64,000 nucleotides of DNA from Rhizobium grahamii (GTDB lineage Bacteria > Pseudomonadota > Alphaproteobacteria > Rhizobiales > Rhizobiaceae). Of the stretch, positions 45,606-54,039 are shown one piece after another (position 1 is the first letter of the stretch; every line of letters begins with the position of its first letter). Both the position numbers and the translations under genes were made by a program. The notes below the pieces were generated by a model that made no database searches, was not told the origin of the DNA, and saw only the letters and a list, made by a program, of their open reading frames with translations. The DNA lies in NCBI RefSeq assembly GCF_009498215.1, contig NZ_CP043498.1, positions 1,302,001-1,366,000 of the forward strand. Direction: 5' to 3'.

Positions 45606-46175
45606 TTACTTCTTGCCAACGGTGACCTTGATCATCCGGTCGGGATTGCTGACTTCGCCGTTCTGGCCCTCGCCGCGCTTGATCTTGTCGACGTTCTCCA
45701 TGCCGGAAACGACCTTGCCGACAACGGTGTACTGGCCATTGAGGAACGAGCCATCGGCGAACATGATGAAGAACTGCGAGTTCGCGGAGTTCGGGTCCTG
45801 CGAACGGGCCATGCCGACCGTGCCGCGAACGAAAGGCGTCTTCGAGAATTCTGCCGGCAGGTCGGGCAGCTCGGAGCCGCCGGTGCCGGCGAGGCTCGCA
45901 TCAAAGCTCTTTTCCATGTTGCCGTACTTCACGTCGCCGGTCTGGGCCATGAAGCCTTCGATGACGCGATGGAAAGCAACGTTGTCGTACTCGCCCTTCT
46001 TGGCGAGCGCTTCGATCTGCGCAACATGCTTCGGCGCGACGTCGGGCATAAGCTGGATGACCACAGGGCCGTTCTTCAGCTGGATCGTCAGCGTGTCGCC
46101 GGACTGGGCGAACGCGTCGCCGGCGAACGAGGCAAGATAAAGCACGCCTGCAAATGCGAGATAGAAAAGTTTCAT
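45606..46175 (-). CDS. ppiA: periplasmic cyclophilin-type peptidyl-prolyl isomerase
   Basis: A 189-aa cyclophilin with signal peptide LFYLAFAGVLYLASFAGDAFA. The mature domain shows LTIQLKNGPVVIQLMPDVAP, VAFHRVIEGFMAQTGDVKYG, GMARSQDPNSANSQFFIMFA and FLNGQYTVVGKVVSGMENVD. It assists folding of periplasmic proteins. It lies between coaD and ppiB in the usual rhizobial order. Confidence 0.94.
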   Translation of the reverse strand: MKLFYLAFAGVLYLASFAGDAFAQSGDTLTIQLKNGPVVIQLMPDVAPKHVAQIEALAKKGEYDNVAFHRVIEGFMAQTGDVKYGNMEKSFDASLAGTGGSELPDLPAEFSKTPFVRGTVGMARSQDPNSANSQFFIMFADGSFLNGQYTVVGKVVSGMENVDKIKRGEGQNGEVSNPDRMIKVTVGKK

Positions 46176-46203
46176 GTTGGCTCCGTTGCGGCGAAAATGT
46201 CGC

Positions 46204-46698
46204 CTAGGATTTGCGCTTGGATTGAAGGGCTTTCAAGACGGCAGCCGGCACAAAGGCACTGACATCGCCTCCCATGGCAGCGATTTGCCGGACCAATGTG
46301 GCGGTTATGGGCCGCGAGGCCGTTCCGGCCGGCAGAAAGACAGTCTGGATGTCAGGCGCCATCTGCCGGTTCATCCCGGCCATCTGCATTTCGTAATCGA
46401 GATCGGTGCCATCCCGGAGCCCGCGGATCAGCAGCGCCGCGCCGTGGGTGCGCGCCGCATCGACCACAAGATTGTCGAAGGAAACGACCGTGATATCGCC
46501 GGCCTTCTGAGGAAATGCTTCGGCGAGCGACGCACGAATGAGGCTTGCCTTCTCCTCGAAGGAAAAAAGCGGGGTCTTGCCTGGATGGATGCCTATCGCG
46601 ACGATGACCTTGGACGCGACGTTGAGCGCCTGCACGAGCACGTCGAGATGTCCATTCGTGATCGGATCGAAGGATCCCGGATAGAAAGCAGTCGTCAT
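46204..46698 (-). CDS. coaD: phosphopantetheine adenylyltransferase
   Basis: A 164-aa nucleotidyltransferase of coenzyme A synthesis, converting 4'-phosphopantetheine and ATP to dephospho-CoA. The HxGH-type motif is [16 protein letters not shown] at the N-terminus (TNGH). [40 protein letters not shown] and the C-terminal [20 protein letters not shown] follow. The start at MTTAFYPG (46698) matches the family. An in-frame start at 46710 adds four residues. gyrA, the usual upstream neighbour in rhizobia, is absent here. Confidence 0.95.
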   Translation of the reverse strand: MTTAFYPGSFDPITNGHLDVLVQALNVASKVIVAIGIHPGKTPLFSFEEKASLIRASLAEAFPQKAGDITVVSFDNLVVDAARTHGAALLIRGLRDGTDLDYEMQMAGMNRQMAPDIQTVFLPAGTASRPITATLVRQIAAMGGDVSAFVPAAVLKALQSKRKS

Positions 46699-46875
46699 GG
46701 GCCCGGCCATTTGTTTGCACGCCTTTTGTCATGGATAAAGGCTTCTCGCAAGTCATTTGCCCGCAACTGAACGATGTATGAACGCGGTGTTCAAGGCCGC
46801 TTCAGGCGGTGCGACGTACAAGGAGAGCGTCAACCAATCGATGCCGCCAGGCATCACCTCCCCGGTAATGTCACC

Positions 46876-47097
46876 ATGCTGATCGTTCTCGTTATTGTCG
46901 CAGTCATTCTATCGCTGGTCGCGGAACTTGGCCTCAATTTCCTCAACGCACGGACCGATGCGAATTGGATGCGTTCGGATGTGAGTGAGCACCGCGCTAT
47001 CGTCCGGGCGGTCGGCAAGGTGGCTTTTAAACCGATTAAGCTTTCTGAACGCCAGATGAACGAGCCATTCAATGTGGCTTCAGATCGCGCTTGGTAA
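46876..47097 (+). CDS. possible small single-helix membrane protein
   Basis: A 73-aa frame with an N-terminal membrane helix (LIVLVIVAVILSLVAELGLN) and a charged C-terminal tail (RTDANWMRSDVSEHRAIVRA). No strong ribosome-binding site precedes ATG 46876, and an in-frame start exists at 46774. It is first in a same-strand series with the two better-supported small ORFs that follow. Function unknown. Confidence 0.35.
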   Translation: MLIVLVIVAVILSLVAELGLNFLNARTDANWMRSDVSEHRAIVRAVGKVAFKPIKLSERQMNEPFNVASDRAW

Positions 47098-47185
47098 ACG
47101 ACCCGTCAATGTCCGGCGGAACCATTTACAGCCGGACGCGTTCATTCAACCGAAGCGTAACGGATACGCGCACAAGGAAGATACT

Positions 47186-47341
47186 ATGCTGAATAAAGTT
47201 ACCATGATTAATGCAGTGTGGATGGTACTTATGACAGGCATGATTGCAGCAACCGTTACGCTCTACGACCAGAAAGTTGACGCGTCCAAGGTATATGGTC
47301 CCTATGCATCGGCACGCACTGCCGTCATGAGCCAGTACTGA
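47186..47341 (+). CDS. small single-helix membrane protein (51 aa)
   Basis: ATG 47186 lies 6 nt after AAGGAAG. The 51-residue product has one predicted membrane helix (MINAVWMVLMTGMIAATVTL) and a polar tail (YDQKVDASKVYGPYASARTA). It resembles short rhizobial inner-membrane proteins but no family is recognised. It lies 33 bp upstream of another small membrane ORF. Confidence 0.55.
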   Translation: MLNKVTMINAVWMVLMTGMIAATVTLYDQKVDASKVYGPYASARTAVMSQY

Positions 47342-47374
47342 GGGACCTGAACGCAAGATCCAGGAGGATTGCTT

Positions 47375-47509
47375 ATGTTCATGATCTTGACTGTGCTTAC
47401 CGCCCTTATCAGCATTATGTTCATCGTATCCGTGGGGTCCACAGTTTCCGCTCTTCGACGTGAGAGTGAGGACGTGAAACGGATCAATGGAAAGCACAGC
47501 CTCTTCTAG
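47375..47509 (+). CDS. small single-helix membrane protein (44 aa)
   Basis: AGGAGG (47362-47367) is 7 nt before ATG 47375, the best ribosome-binding site in this stretch. The product is an N-terminal helix (MFMILTVLTALISIMFIVSV) followed by a charged tail (LRRESEDVKRINGKH). It ends 27 bp before a strong terminator. The family is unknown, but coding is likely from the start site, the hydrophobic pattern and the terminator. Confidence 0.6.
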   Translation: MFMILTVLTALISIMFIVSVGSTVSALRRESEDVKRINGKHSLF

Positions 47510-47536
47510 GCGGTCTTGCGAAGACGTTGAAATTTC

Positions 47537-47568
47537 AAAGCCGGATGATCATGTCATCCGGCTTTTTT
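47537..47568 (+). terminator. strong intrinsic terminator
   Basis: AAAGCCGGATGA, loop TCATG, then TCATCCGGCTTT (12-bp perfect stem) with continuing T residues to 47568. It ends the small-ORF transcript and also lies just beyond the convergent lipoprotein gene. Confidence 0.9.
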
Positions 47569-47585
47569 CGCGTCGTTGGCGCCGA

Positions 47586-48200
47586 TCAGATGGACTGCAA
47601 GGTCCAATCGACGATCTGGCTCGTCACCGTGGAGAATGCGCGGTCCAGTGCTTTCACGTAGCCTTCGTTCGAGCCACCGCCAGCCGGCACGGTCTGCTGA
47701 AAGACCTTTTGCGCCCGGACCGAGCCGTTGCGGTCGTTGAGAATCTTGGCCGAAATTTCCACAACGGCGTGGCTGCCATTGCCTGTGGTGATCTCGAAGG
47801 CGCGGATATCGGTCACGACCTGATAGTCGATCGCGAGCCCCTGCCCTGGAGTGCCGACGCCGCCGAGTTTGCCGGAATTTTCAAAAGCCTCGACAAGCTT
47901 TGCCTGCACCATCCGTGGAAGCTTGTCGCTCCACTGCGATTTCGCAAGATACTGGATCTCCGCTGACGAGACGCGCACCACGATCTGCTCGCTGTCGAGC
48001 GCTCGCAACGCGGTTGGTTGCTGTACGAGAATCTGCCGGTTCTTTGCAGCCGGACCATTGCCGCCAACCGGAGCGGAAAGATCGTAGGTGTCGTTCTTTG
48101 GTGTGGTGCCACAGCCGCCGAGTGCCACTGCCATCAAAGGTAAAGCGAAGGCGGTCCGGATAACCCAGGAACGACGCACCAACAAATCCGATACAGCCAT
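47586..48200 (-). CDS. ABC-type transport auxiliary lipoprotein (Mla/PqiC type)
   Basis: A 204-aa lipoprotein with signal peptide FALPLMAVALGGC (lipobox LGGC). An auxiliary-lipoprotein domain follows (TYDLSAPVGG, RILVQQPTALRALDSEQIVV, AEIQYLAKSQWSDKLPRMVQ, AKLVEAFENSGKLGG). Such proteins accompany MCE-type lipid importers. It is the fourth gene of the minus-strand run MlaE-MlaF-MlaD-lipoprotein, 16 bp after the MlaD gene. Confidence 0.87.
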   Translation of the reverse strand: MAVSDLLVRRSWVIRTAFALPLMAVALGGCGTTPKNDTYDLSAPVGGNGPAAKNRQILVQQPTALRALDSEQIVVRVSSAEIQYLAKSQWSDKLPRMVQAKLVEAFENSGKLGGVGTPGQGLAIDYQVVTDIRAFEITTGNGSHAVVEISAKILNDRNGSVRAQKVFQQTVPAGGGSNEGYVKALDRAFSTVTSQIVDWTLQSI

Positions 48201-48216
48201 CTGCCGTTTCCCCTAA

Positions 48217-49587
48217 TTATCGCCGCGTCCGGCCGTCAAATTGCTTTACGGTATCGCCACCGAAAATCAGCCGCTGCGGATCGCGATCGAAGCTGGTTAT
48301 CGTGTCGTTGAGGTTCTGCACCGTCGAACGCGTGTCGTTGATGAGCGCCTGGACATCACGCAGCCCGCCGCTCGAGAACTTCTGCAGGTTGTCCGCGATC
48401 GGGCCGATACGGGCATTCAGGTTGTCGGCAACCTTCTTGAAGGAGTCGAGCGTGTCCTTCGCCTGAGTGAACAGCGATTGGGTGCTATCGGATCCGAGCA
48501 GCGTATCGAGCTTCGCCAGGATGCCATCGACACGCGTCGAGGCAGCATTCAGCTTGCTCGATATCTGCGTCACGTTCTGGATGGTCTGGTCGATATCCTT
48601 CTGGTGAGCGGACACCGTATTTGCCACATCCTTGATGGATGCAACGGCTACGCGCGCGTCCTTCGTCGCCTGAGAAATATCGTCCACCGATCCCTTCACC
48701 TTGGCCGGATCGATCTGAGCGACAAGCGTATCGACGCGGTCGAGCGTCGCCTGCGCCTTCTTGCCGAGATCGTTGTAGGTCGAGGCGGTTTCCTGGAACT
48801 TCTGGATCGCGCCCTTGAGGTCACCGGAGGCGTCGGCGACGTTGTCGCTGACTTTCTCGGCATTGGCGAGGATGTGGTCGATCTTCTTGGCATCGACAGA
48901 TTTGACCAGCGCTTCAACAGCCTCGAGCGTCGAGTCGACGCGGCCCGAGACCTTTCGTACCGTATCGGACAATTGGCCGACACTCTGCAGGAAGGAATCG
49001 ATATTGCCGGAGTTCTTGGCCAGCGCGTCGGAGAAGGTCTCCGCGTTCTGCAGGGTCTTGGTGAGCGGGCCGCGCGCATCCTTCACGAAGCCCTGAATCT
49101 GCCCCACGGCATCATTGGCACGGTCCATGATCTTGTCGGCGGTCGCGAGAAGGTTGGTCACGCTCGATTGGTCCGCGACGATCACCGCCCGCTTGCCGGA
49201 GTTGATCGCCTCCTGAAGGATGTTCTTCTCGCCGACCTTGCCGCCCGACAGTTCGACATAGGCTGCACCTGTCAGCCCCTGGATCTCGAGGATTGCCTTG
49301 GTCGACGGATAGATCGGGGCGTCGACACGGACCTCGGTAAAGGCGAGCGAAAACTGCGGGTCGTCAGCATCGATCGACAGCGATTTCACCGATCCGACCT
49401 GGATGCCGTTGAAGCGGACCGGAGAGCCGACGCTGAGGCCGTTTGCCGATCCAGGAATGCGCACGATCAGCTCCGCCATCGGTCCGCCGCGCCCATATTC
49501 GGCCATCCAATAGACGAAGCCGAAGGCAGCCGCGATGACCAGCACCGTGAAAAAACCGACAATCGTATAATTCGCTTTTGTTTCCAT
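48217..49587 (-). CDS. MlaD-family (MCE domain) membrane-anchored lipid transport protein
   Basis: A 456-aa protein with one N-terminal membrane helix (YTIVGFFTVLVIAAAFGFVY). The MCE/MlaD domain lies at about 40-118 (GLSVGSPVRFNGIQVGSVKS, KAILEIQGLTGAAYVELSGG). A long helical, coiled-coil-like periplasmic stretch follows, with repeated TLDRVD, VDGILAKLD and FKKVADNLNARIG segments. It probably forms the periplasmic channel or tether for phospholipid movement, working with the MlaE permease and MlaF ATPase encoded upstream. Confidence 0.9.
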   Translation of the reverse strand: METKANYTIVGFFTVLVIAAAFGFVYWMAEYGRGGPMAELIVRIPGSANGLSVGSPVRFNGIQVGSVKSLSIDADDPQFSLAFTEVRVDAPIYPSTKAILEIQGLTGAAYVELSGGKVGEKNILQEAINSGKRAVIVADQSSVTNLLATADKIMDRANDAVGQIQGFVKDARGPLTKTLQNAETFSDALAKNSGNIDSFLQSVGQLSDTVRKVSGRVDSTLEAVEALVKSVDAKKIDHILANAEKVSDNVADASGDLKGAIQKFQETASTYNDLGKKAQATLDRVDTLVAQIDPAKVKGSVDDISQATKDARVAVASIKDVANTVSAHQKDIDQTIQNVTQISSKLNAASTRVDGILAKLDTLLGSDSTQSLFTQAKDTLDSFKKVADNLNARIGPIADNLQKFSSGGLRDVQALINDTRSTVQNLNDTITSFDRDPQRLIFGGDTVKQFDGRTRR

Positions 49588-49596
49588 CTTATCCGC

Positions 49597-50451
49597 TCAC
49601 TTCCCGCGGCTATCTTGCGCCAACCTTTCGGCGGCGCCGGCGTGGGTGTCTTGCGGCACGATCGAACGCGCGCGCTTGCCTTTGAAATAAGCCTGAACCC
49701 ACGGATCGTCGTAGGCCAGCATGTCGTCGATCGTCCCCTCCACCATGACTCGCTTCTTCCCGAGCACCGCGATGCGGTCGCATACGGAGAACAAGCTATC
49801 GAGGTCGTGTGTCACCATATACACGGTCAACCCCAGCGTATCCCGGAGCTTGGCGATCAGATCGTCGAACTCCGCCGCTCCGATCGGATCGAGCCCTGAT
49901 GTCGGTTCGTCGAGAAATACGAGCTCCGGATCGAGCGCGAGTGCCCGCGCGAGCGCTGCTCGCTTGATCATGCCGCCCGAAAGCTCGGAAGGATATTTAT
50001 CCGCCGCATCAGGCGCGAGGCCGACAAGGCGGATCTTCAAATGCGCCAGTTCGTCCATGAGCGACTGTGGCAGATCCAGATATTCCCGCATCGGGACCTG
50101 GATGTTTTCCTTCACGGTCAGCGACGAAAACAGCGCGCCCTGCTGAAAGAGGACGCCGAGGCGCATGTCCAAGGCATTGCGTTGCGGCTCATCCAGCTCA
50201 TCGAAATCCTGCCCGAGGATCTTGATCTGCCCGGAACGGCGCGGAAGCAGCCGCAGAACGGTGCGCATGAGAACGGATTTGCCCGTGCCCGAAGCGCCGA
50301 CGAAACCCAGGATCTCGCCCCGGTAGATATTCAGGTTCAGATTGTCGAGTACGACCTTGGAACCGAAACCGACGGTCACGTCGCGCGCCGAGAGCACGAT
50401 ATCGCGCCCCTTTTCGCCCTCGATCTCCGTCTGCTCTTCTTCCACTTGCAC
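49597..50451 (-). CDS. MlaF-type ABC ATPase
   Basis: A 284-aa ATPase. Walker A is VGASGTGKSVLMRT, followed by the family-typical LFQQGALFSSLTVKENIQVP. The signature is LSGGMIKRAALARALALDPE and Walker B ELVFLDEPTSGLDPIGAAEF; THDLDSLFSVCDRIAVL completes the domain. It energises lipid transport through MlaE. It starts at GTG 50451, 2 nt after the permease stop, and a second in-frame GTG lies 6 nt on. Confidence 0.92.
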   Translation of the reverse strand: MQVEEEQTEIEGEKGRDIVLSARDVTVGFGSKVVLDNLNLNIYRGEILGFVGASGTGKSVLMRTVLRLLPRRSGQIKILGQDFDELDEPQRNALDMRLGVLFQQGALFSSLTVKENIQVPMREYLDLPQSLMDELAHLKIRLVGLAPDAADKYPSELSGGMIKRAALARALALDPELVFLDEPTSGLDPIGAAEFDDLIAKLRDTLGLTVYMVTHDLDSLFSVCDRIAVLGKKRVMVEGTIDDMLAYDDPWVQAYFKGKRARSIVPQDTHAGAAERLAQDSRGK

Positions 50452-50453
50452 CC

Positions 50454-51623
50454 TCAGAAATTAATCGCCGCATAGAACATGGCAAAAAGCCCGTCCATCA
50501 GAATGACCACGAAGATCGCTTTGACGACCGCCGAAGTCACGTGCTGGCCGAGCGACTCAGCACTGCCACCTACTTTTAGGCCCTCTACCGCTGCAACGAT
50601 ACCGATAACGAGCGCCATGAACGGCGCTTTGATCATTCCCGACAGGACCGTCGACAGCGTGATCGCCTCGTGCAGGCGAGCGATAAAGTTGGCGAAGGTA
50701 ATCCCGGAGTATCCCCAGGCCACCACGGCGGCGCCGGCCAGCGATGCGAAGTTGGCGATAACGGTCAACAGCGGCAACGCCACCGTCAGCGCGACGAGCC
50801 TCGGGAAGATCAGAACGCCGACCGGGTTCAGGCCCATGACCTTCAGGGCGTCGATTTCCTCGCGCATCTTCATGGAGCCGACTTCAGCCGTAATGGCGCT
50901 GCCGGAGCGACCTGCGATCATGATCGCCGTCAGAAGAACGCCGATTTCACGCAACTGCAGAATACCGACAAGGTCGACCACAAAGACTTCGGCGCCGAAA
51001 TATCTGAGCTGGAACGCGCCCTGCTGCGCGATGATCGCGCCGATCAGGAACGACATCAGCAGAATGATCGGCACGGCGCGAACGCCCATGTGGTCGATCT
51101 GATTGACGATTGAGGCGGGTGACACACCGCTGCCGCGACCGAATTTCATCTGCGCGCCGCGGACCGCCGAACCGAGAATGTACATGGCGGCCGCGATGTT
51201 GTTCCAGAGATCGAACGCAATCTTGCCGATCGGCGCGAAGATACGTTCTGCGAAGGAGAGCTTCGGTGCAGGCTCGGCGTCGCTTTTTGAGGGCTCTTCC
51301 GAGAAGGAGGCGATCAGCTCGTCGATATGTGGGTTGCTGCCCTCGAACGTCAGCGTGCCGCCGGCACTTTCGACCTGTTTTTTCAGGCGACACAGCAGCC
51401 AGACGCCGGCCGTATCGATGTCGGAAATCTGCGACAGATCGAGTGTGACGCTACGGCTGTCCCGCGCCGTCAGCTTCTCGAAATCCTTCAGGACGAAATG
51501 GATGTTGGCGCTTCGCCAGTTACCCTCGAGATGGGCGTGTACATCCGACCCATTTGCTTGGTCGTCCACGTGCAGTGAGGCGGCGTTGCGGGGCTCGGAC
51601 TTCAAAATGCTTGTATCTTTCAA
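50454..51623 (-). CDS. MlaE-type permease with N-terminal STAS domain
   Basis: A 389-aa protein. An N-terminal STAS (MlaB-like) domain of about 110 residues (SVTLDLSQISDIDTAGVWLL, GGTLTFEGSNPHIDELIASF) is fused to an MlaE permease (VPIILLMSFLIGAIIAQQGA, GRSGSAITAEVGSMKMREEI, DALKVMGLNPVGVLIFPRLV, EGLKVGGSAESLGQHVTSAV). The fusion removes the need for a separate MlaB and is common in Alphaproteobacteria. The apparent start is TTG 51623 with no clear ribosome-binding site. It heads the four-gene Mla operon. Confidence 0.9.
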   Translation of the reverse strand: MKDTSILKSEPRNAASLHVDDQANGSDVHAHLEGNWRSANIHFVLKDFEKLTARDSRSVTLDLSQISDIDTAGVWLLCRLKKQVESAGGTLTFEGSNPHIDELIASFSEEPSKSDAEPAPKLSFAERIFAPIGKIAFDLWNNIAAAMYILGSAVRGAQMKFGRGSGVSPASIVNQIDHMGVRAVPIILLMSFLIGAIIAQQGAFQLRYFGAEVFVVDLVGILQLREIGVLLTAIMIAGRSGSAITAEVGSMKMREEIDALKVMGLNPVGVLIFPRLVALTVALPLLTVIANFASLAGAAVVAWGYSGITFANFIARLHEAITLSTVLSGMIKAPFMALVIGIVAAVEGLKVGGSAESLGQHVTSAVVKAIFVVILMDGLFAMFYAAINF

Positions 51624-51720
51624 GGCTTACGGCGACATTGCCGACTCGCGAACCATTGTTCGCCGCAGCGATCAATATACTCAAGCCCAACCAAATTTCT
51701 ATGCGTGCAGGATTGCAAAT

Positions 51721-52704
51721 ATGCCACGGTCCCTCGAAATTGAAACCAGCTCCTTCCCCATCGCCGGCACCTTCACGATTTCGCGCGGCAGCAAAACGAC
51801 CGCCGAGGTCGTTACCTGTGTCCTGAAGGACGGCGGCGTCACCGGATGGGGAGAGTGCGTTCCGTATCGTCGCTACGGCGAGACCATTGAAAGTGTCACG
51901 GCGCAGATCGAGGCCACGCGGCCTCTCCTTGAAGGCGGTCTCGAACTCGGCGATCTGGCGCAGGCAATGCCACCCGGCGCGGCCAGAAACGCAGTCGATT
52001 GCGCCTTATGGGACTTGGCGGCGAAAAGAAGCGGTAAATCGGTGGCTGCTAGCCTCGGTCTTCAGAACCCGCATCCGCTCACGACCGCCTTCACCATCTC
52101 GCTCGGCGAGCCAGAATTCATGGCAGATCAGGCGCGCAAGAATGCCGATCGCGCGCTCTTGAAGGTGAAGGTCGGTACCGCCGATGACGAGAGCCGGATT
52201 CTTGCGGTCCGAGGCGGCGCGCCCGAGAGCACGATCATTCTGGATGCAAACGAGGGGTGGACCGAAGAAAATCTTGCGCGGCACCTGCAGATTGCAGCCA
52301 AGGCGGGGGTCGCATTGGTCGAGCAACCTCTGCCAGCCGGCCGGGATGAAATTCTTGCCGAAATCGAACGTCCGATTCTCGTCTGTGCCGACGAAAGCGT
52401 GCATCATACGGGCGACCTCGCGAGCCTTCGCGATCGCTACGATGCAATCAACATCAAGCTCGACAAAACGGGCGGGCTGACGGAAGCCCTTGCCATGAAG
52501 CTGGAGGCCCAGAGGCTCGGCTTCAAGATCATGCTCGGCTGCATGGTCGGCACGTCGCTTGCCATGGCGCCGGCGGTCCTGCTTGCGCAGGATGCCGATT
52601 TCGTCGATCTCGATGGCCCGCTGTTACTGGCCCGGGATCGGCAGCCCGGCTTGCGCTACGCTGCCTCTCTCGTCTGGCCACCCGAAAGAGATCTCTGGGG
52701 CTGA
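51721..52704 (+). CDS. dipeptide epimerase / N-acetyl-D-glutamate racemase (DgcA-like), enolase superfamily
   Basis: A 327-aa muconate-lactonizing-type enolase-superfamily enzyme. Catalytic Lys are in LLKVKVG and NIKLDKTGG. Metal ligands are in IILDANEGW, VEQPLPAG and VCADESVH. The start GSKTTAEVVTCVLKDGGVTG, WGECVPYRRYGE is typical of L-Ala-D/L-Glu epimerases. DgcA of the D-glutamate pathway belongs to the same branch, but no DgcN partner is adjacent. Substrate: an Ala-Glu dipeptide from peptidoglycan, or N-acetyl-D-glutamate. The ATG at 51721 fits homologues. It overlaps the convergent MFS gene by 49 bp. Confidence 0.83.
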   Translation: MPRSLEIETSSFPIAGTFTISRGSKTTAEVVTCVLKDGGVTGWGECVPYRRYGETIESVTAQIEATRPLLEGGLELGDLAQAMPPGAARNAVDCALWDLAAKRSGKSVAASLGLQNPHPLTTAFTISLGEPEFMADQARKNADRALLKVKVGTADDESRILAVRGGAPESTIILDANEGWTEENLARHLQIAAKAGVALVEQPLPAGRDEILAEIERPILVCADESVHHTGDLASLRDRYDAINIKLDKTGGLTEALAMKLEAQRLGFKIMLGCMVGTSLAMAPAVLLAQDADFVDLDGPLLLARDRQPGLRYAASLVWPPERDLWG

Positions 52705-53876
52705 AGGTAGTAGGCGACGATGATCAGGCCGAGGCCGGCCAGCGCCACGAACGCCATCACATAATAGCTTGCCAGCCCGAGTGCCGCGTAGATGTAACCC
52801 GCGGCGATCGTCATCAGCCCCATGCACATGCCGTTATAGAAGAAATAGGCGCCCTGCGCCGAAGACTCCTGCGTCTCCTGGACCGACGCGACGATGCGAC
52901 GCTGTACGCCGGTGTGGACGAAGGCGTAGGTAAACGAGTGCAGGCACTGAAGCAGGAAGAAGCCTGCAAATCCCCAGTGCATCGGAAACAGAATCCACCG
53001 ACAGACGCTCACGGCCGCGCCGAAGCGGATCAGTGTCCATGCATCGAACCGGCGGTTAAGGCGCCTGGAAAGAAAGAAGACCGTCACCTCCGCGGCGACG
53101 CCGGCGCTCCAGAGCAACGCGATCTGTGTTCCCGAAAAGCCGAGTTCGTGCCAGTAGAGCGTGGCGAAAGCCTGCAGCACGGCGTGGCTGGACTGCTGGA
53201 TCGCAACGCCGATGAGCAAGGCCAGAAGATGAGGCTGCCTCAGGGAACTCCCGGTGGCCGCCGGAAGGTCGACCGGCGTGCCGCGCCGCCGCGTCGGTCC
53301 GATCCGCGGGCAATATAGGGCCATGACAATGGTCATGATGAAACCGAACGTCATGACAGGAAGGACCATTTCGCCGCCCCAGCGCCCGACCAGCTGCCCG
53401 CCGACCAGCGTGGAGACGATGAACGCGACCGATCCCCATACCCGCATCGAGCCGTAGTCCAGCCCCCAGCGGCGAACACCCGAAATCACGATCGATTCGA
53501 CAACAGGCACGTAGAAGGAAAAGGTCGCCCCCTGGAGCGTATAGACGAGCAGAACCGGCCAGAAGGTTGTTGTCCAATAGAGCGCAATGGCCGTCAGCAA
53601 CGACAGGCCGCCGGAAAACAGGAGAACGTCCGCCCTCTCCTTCATCCGGTCTGCGTACATGGCCACGACAGGCGCCACGAGAACGCGGACGACCATCGGA
53701 ACCGCCAGTATCATCCCGATCTCGTGGTCGTTGAAATCATGAAGGGCAAGCCACACCGGGAAGAACGGCAAGGCCACACCGTTGACGAGGAGCGGCGCAC
53801 AATAAGATAGGGCACTTAGCAATCGAAAGTGCGCAGGCGCGCCCTCGCCCGAGGAAGGATTTTGAGCGGGAATCAT
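52656..53876 (-). CDS. MFS transporter (MFS_1-like, HcaT/LacY-related)
   Basis: A 406-aa transporter with twelve predicted helices in two halves. The first half has RLLSALSYCAPLLVNGVALP, ALHDFNDHEIGMILAVPMVV, and the A-motif-like APVVAMYADRMKERADVLLF. The second half begins after a charged loop (RIGPTRRRGTPVDL) with LLALLIGVAIQQSSHAVLQA. LGFSGTQIALLWSAGVAAEV resembles HcaT-type permeases. Substrate unknown; with the tail-to-tail epimerase a peptidoglycan fragment is a weak possibility. No operon partner. Confidence 0.85.
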   Translation of the reverse strand: MIPAQNPSSGEGAPAHFRLLSALSYCAPLLVNGVALPFFPVWLALHDFNDHEIGMILAVPMVVRVLVAPVVAMYADRMKERADVLLFSGGLSLLTAIALYWTTTFWPVLLVYTLQGATFSFYVPVVESIVISGVRRWGLDYGSMRVWGSVAFIVSTLVGGQLVGRWGGEMVLPVMTFGFIMTIVMALYCPRIGPTRRRGTPVDLPAATGSSLRQPHLLALLIGVAIQQSSHAVLQAFATLYWHELGFSGTQIALLWSAGVAAEVTVFFLSRRLNRRFDAWTLIRFGAAVSVCRWILFPMHWGFAGFFLLQCLHSFTYAFVHTGVQRRIVASVQETQESSAQGAYFFYNGMCMGLMTIAAGYIYAALGLASYYVMAFVALAGLGLIIVAYYLQPQRSLSGGQTREAA

Positions 53877-53998
53877 TGGTAGACCTGTAAGGAAACTGAC
53901 CGTTGCCTAACACATCAACCTACGAGCGACTATGGCGAGAAATAGCCCGCCAAATCGTTTTCAAAAATAAATCTAATCTGTCGCGGTGATGCCACGCT

Positions 53999-54019
53999 CC
54001 GACGCCTTAAAGGCGTCGG
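53999..54019. terminator. short perfect hairpin
   Basis: CCGACGCCT and AGGCGTCGG form a 9-bp stem with a 3-nt loop. It lies 20 bp beyond the phosphatase stop on the minus strand, without a T-run. Confidence 0.45.
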
Positions 54020-54039
54020 TATCCCGTTGGTCAGAAACG

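Noticed and set aside
48241..49899. A 552-codon plus-strand frame opposite the MlaD and MlaF genes
   Set aside because: Antisense shadow; the opposite strand carries clear MCE and ABC motifs.
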